Positions 11,462 through 11,870 of a DNA stretch of 11,870 bases are shown here, piece by piece. Positions within the stretch are counted from its first letter, which is position 1. Every line of letters starts with the position of its first letter. The position numbers and the translations under genes were made by a program. Source of the stretch: Candidatus Bathyarchaeota archaeon (GTDB taxonomy: Archaea > Thermoproteota > Bathyarchaeia > Bathyarchaeales > Bathycorpusculaceae). The DNA lies in contig JAGTQT010000039.1 in the NCBI GenBank assembly GCA_018396615.1, positions 1 to 11,870 of the forward strand. The letters run 5' to 3'. The notes below the pieces were generated by a model. It searched no databases, had not been told where the DNA came from, and worked only from the letters and a program-made list of their open reading frames with translations.

Positions 11462-11470
11462 TTTTATTTA
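11462..11470 (+). promoter_or_regulatory. Putative TATA box of the right-edge membrane-protein gene
   Basis: TTTTATTTA, 36-44 bases upstream of the TTG start at 11506, followed by ACATGTGCCGCGT. Initiation near 11490 would leave a short leader holding GAGGAG at 11494-11499. Confidence 0.4.
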
Positions 11471-11505
11471 CATGTGCCGCGTAGTATAAATGTGAGGAGC
11501 CAATT

Positions 11506-11870
11506 TTGAAGAGACCGTTTGGCGTATCAATCGTAGCTTCGCTAACTCTGCTGAGTGGAATAGTCTTACTCTACATTTTTGAATTATTCGTGGTGGTTAG
11601 TGTTGTGGGCGGGACATCTTCGCATGCAACTTCGCCTATGTTGCCAGCGGTCTCTTATGTTCCACTTCTGCTTTCATTTGTTGCCTTTGCTCTCTCGTTC
11701 ATGATGTTTTTGGGAAGAAGGTACGCGTGGCATGCTTCAATGATTTTTTGGATAGCCTTGATTTTCTTTTTTACATGGTGTTATACGTATATGGGCATGT
11801 GGCGTTACATGCTCTATTTAGAGGGCGGCGACCCCTGGTATCAATACTTAAGCATAGCAAGAATTCTGTT
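11506..11870 (+). CDS. Multi-pass membrane protein, N-terminal part (runs off right edge)
   Basis: The first 121 codons are present. The protein reads (M)KRPFGVSIVASLTLLSGIVLLYIFELFVVVSVV... A first membrane helix spans about 8-38, with a loop to about 55. The second helix is at about 55-74 (PLLLSFVAFALSFMMFLG), followed by RRYAW. The third is at about 79-98 (MIFWIALIFFFTWCYTYMG). An amphipathic region GGDPWYQYLSIARIL then leaves the window. The positive RR/KR residues fit a cytoplasmic N-terminus. I recognise no family. The start is TTG at 11506: GAGGAG at 11494-11499 lies six bases upstream, and no ATG or GTG fits in this frame before codon 46. The preceding terminator at 11406-11441 and TATA-like box at 11462-11470 indicate a separate transcription unit. 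Confidence 0.75.
   Translation, partial: MKRPFGVSIVASLTLLSGIVLLYIFELFVVVSVVGGTSSHATSPMLPAVSYVPLLLSFVAFALSFMMFLGRRYAWHASMIFWIALIFFFTWCYTYMGMWRYMLYLEGGDPWYQYLSIARIL

Overview
The window looks like chromosome from an archaeon, most likely a Bathyarchaeia (MCG) or related TACK-lineage organism. The reasons are a deoxyhypusine synthase (restricted to archaea and eukaryotes), T/A-rich archaeal TATA-like boxes in front of genes, frequent TTG/GTG starts backed by Shine-Dalgarno sequences, and an archaeal mix of small Cys-rich, winged-helix and TIGR04076-type proteins. The lineage is inferred; no rRNA is present. I see no insertion sequence, integrase, CRISPR array or phage gene. No stretch without a gene exceeds 300 bases.

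Left part (1-2530, minus strand): the 5' end of a secreted-protein gene leaving the window, a 632-residue protein joining a complete FIST sensor (FIST_N plus FIST_C) to a C-terminal winged helix, a GC-rich hairpin-rich stretch that may be a small RNA, and tRNA-Gln(CUG) with an encoded CCA. Middle left (2603-4415, minus): a 70-residue Cys-rich protein translationally coupled to deoxyhypusine synthase (dys), then a universal stress protein with a TTG start. Between the last two lies an alternating ACTCA/TGAGT array.

Centre (4526-8894): a large surface protein of about 800 residues, anchored by a C-terminal membrane helix and transcribed leftward. Divergent from it is a two-gene MacB/LolD-type ABC system (permease and ATPase overlapping by one base). 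The ATPase has an altered signature motif. The layout suggests, but does not prove, that transporter and surface protein work together at the envelope. A small PepSY-like gene converges on the ATPase.

Right part (9144-11870): an imperfect inverted repeat lies between the PepSY-like gene and a Y-family DNA polymerase IV (dinB). Next, on the minus strand, come a DUF5615 PIN-like protein and a TIGR04076 protein whose genes are tightly coupled. They are followed on the plus strand by a 46-residue CxxC-x17-CxxC zinc-binding protein with its own terminator, and by the start of a multi-pass membrane protein with a TTG start. The last two genes, the left-edge gene and several start-site corrections come from reading the DNA directly.

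The observations most worth following are the FIST-winged-helix one-component regulator, the structured region beside tRNA-Gln, the Cys-rich partner of dys, the DUF5615/TIGR04076 pair, and the operator-like repeats ahead of several genes.
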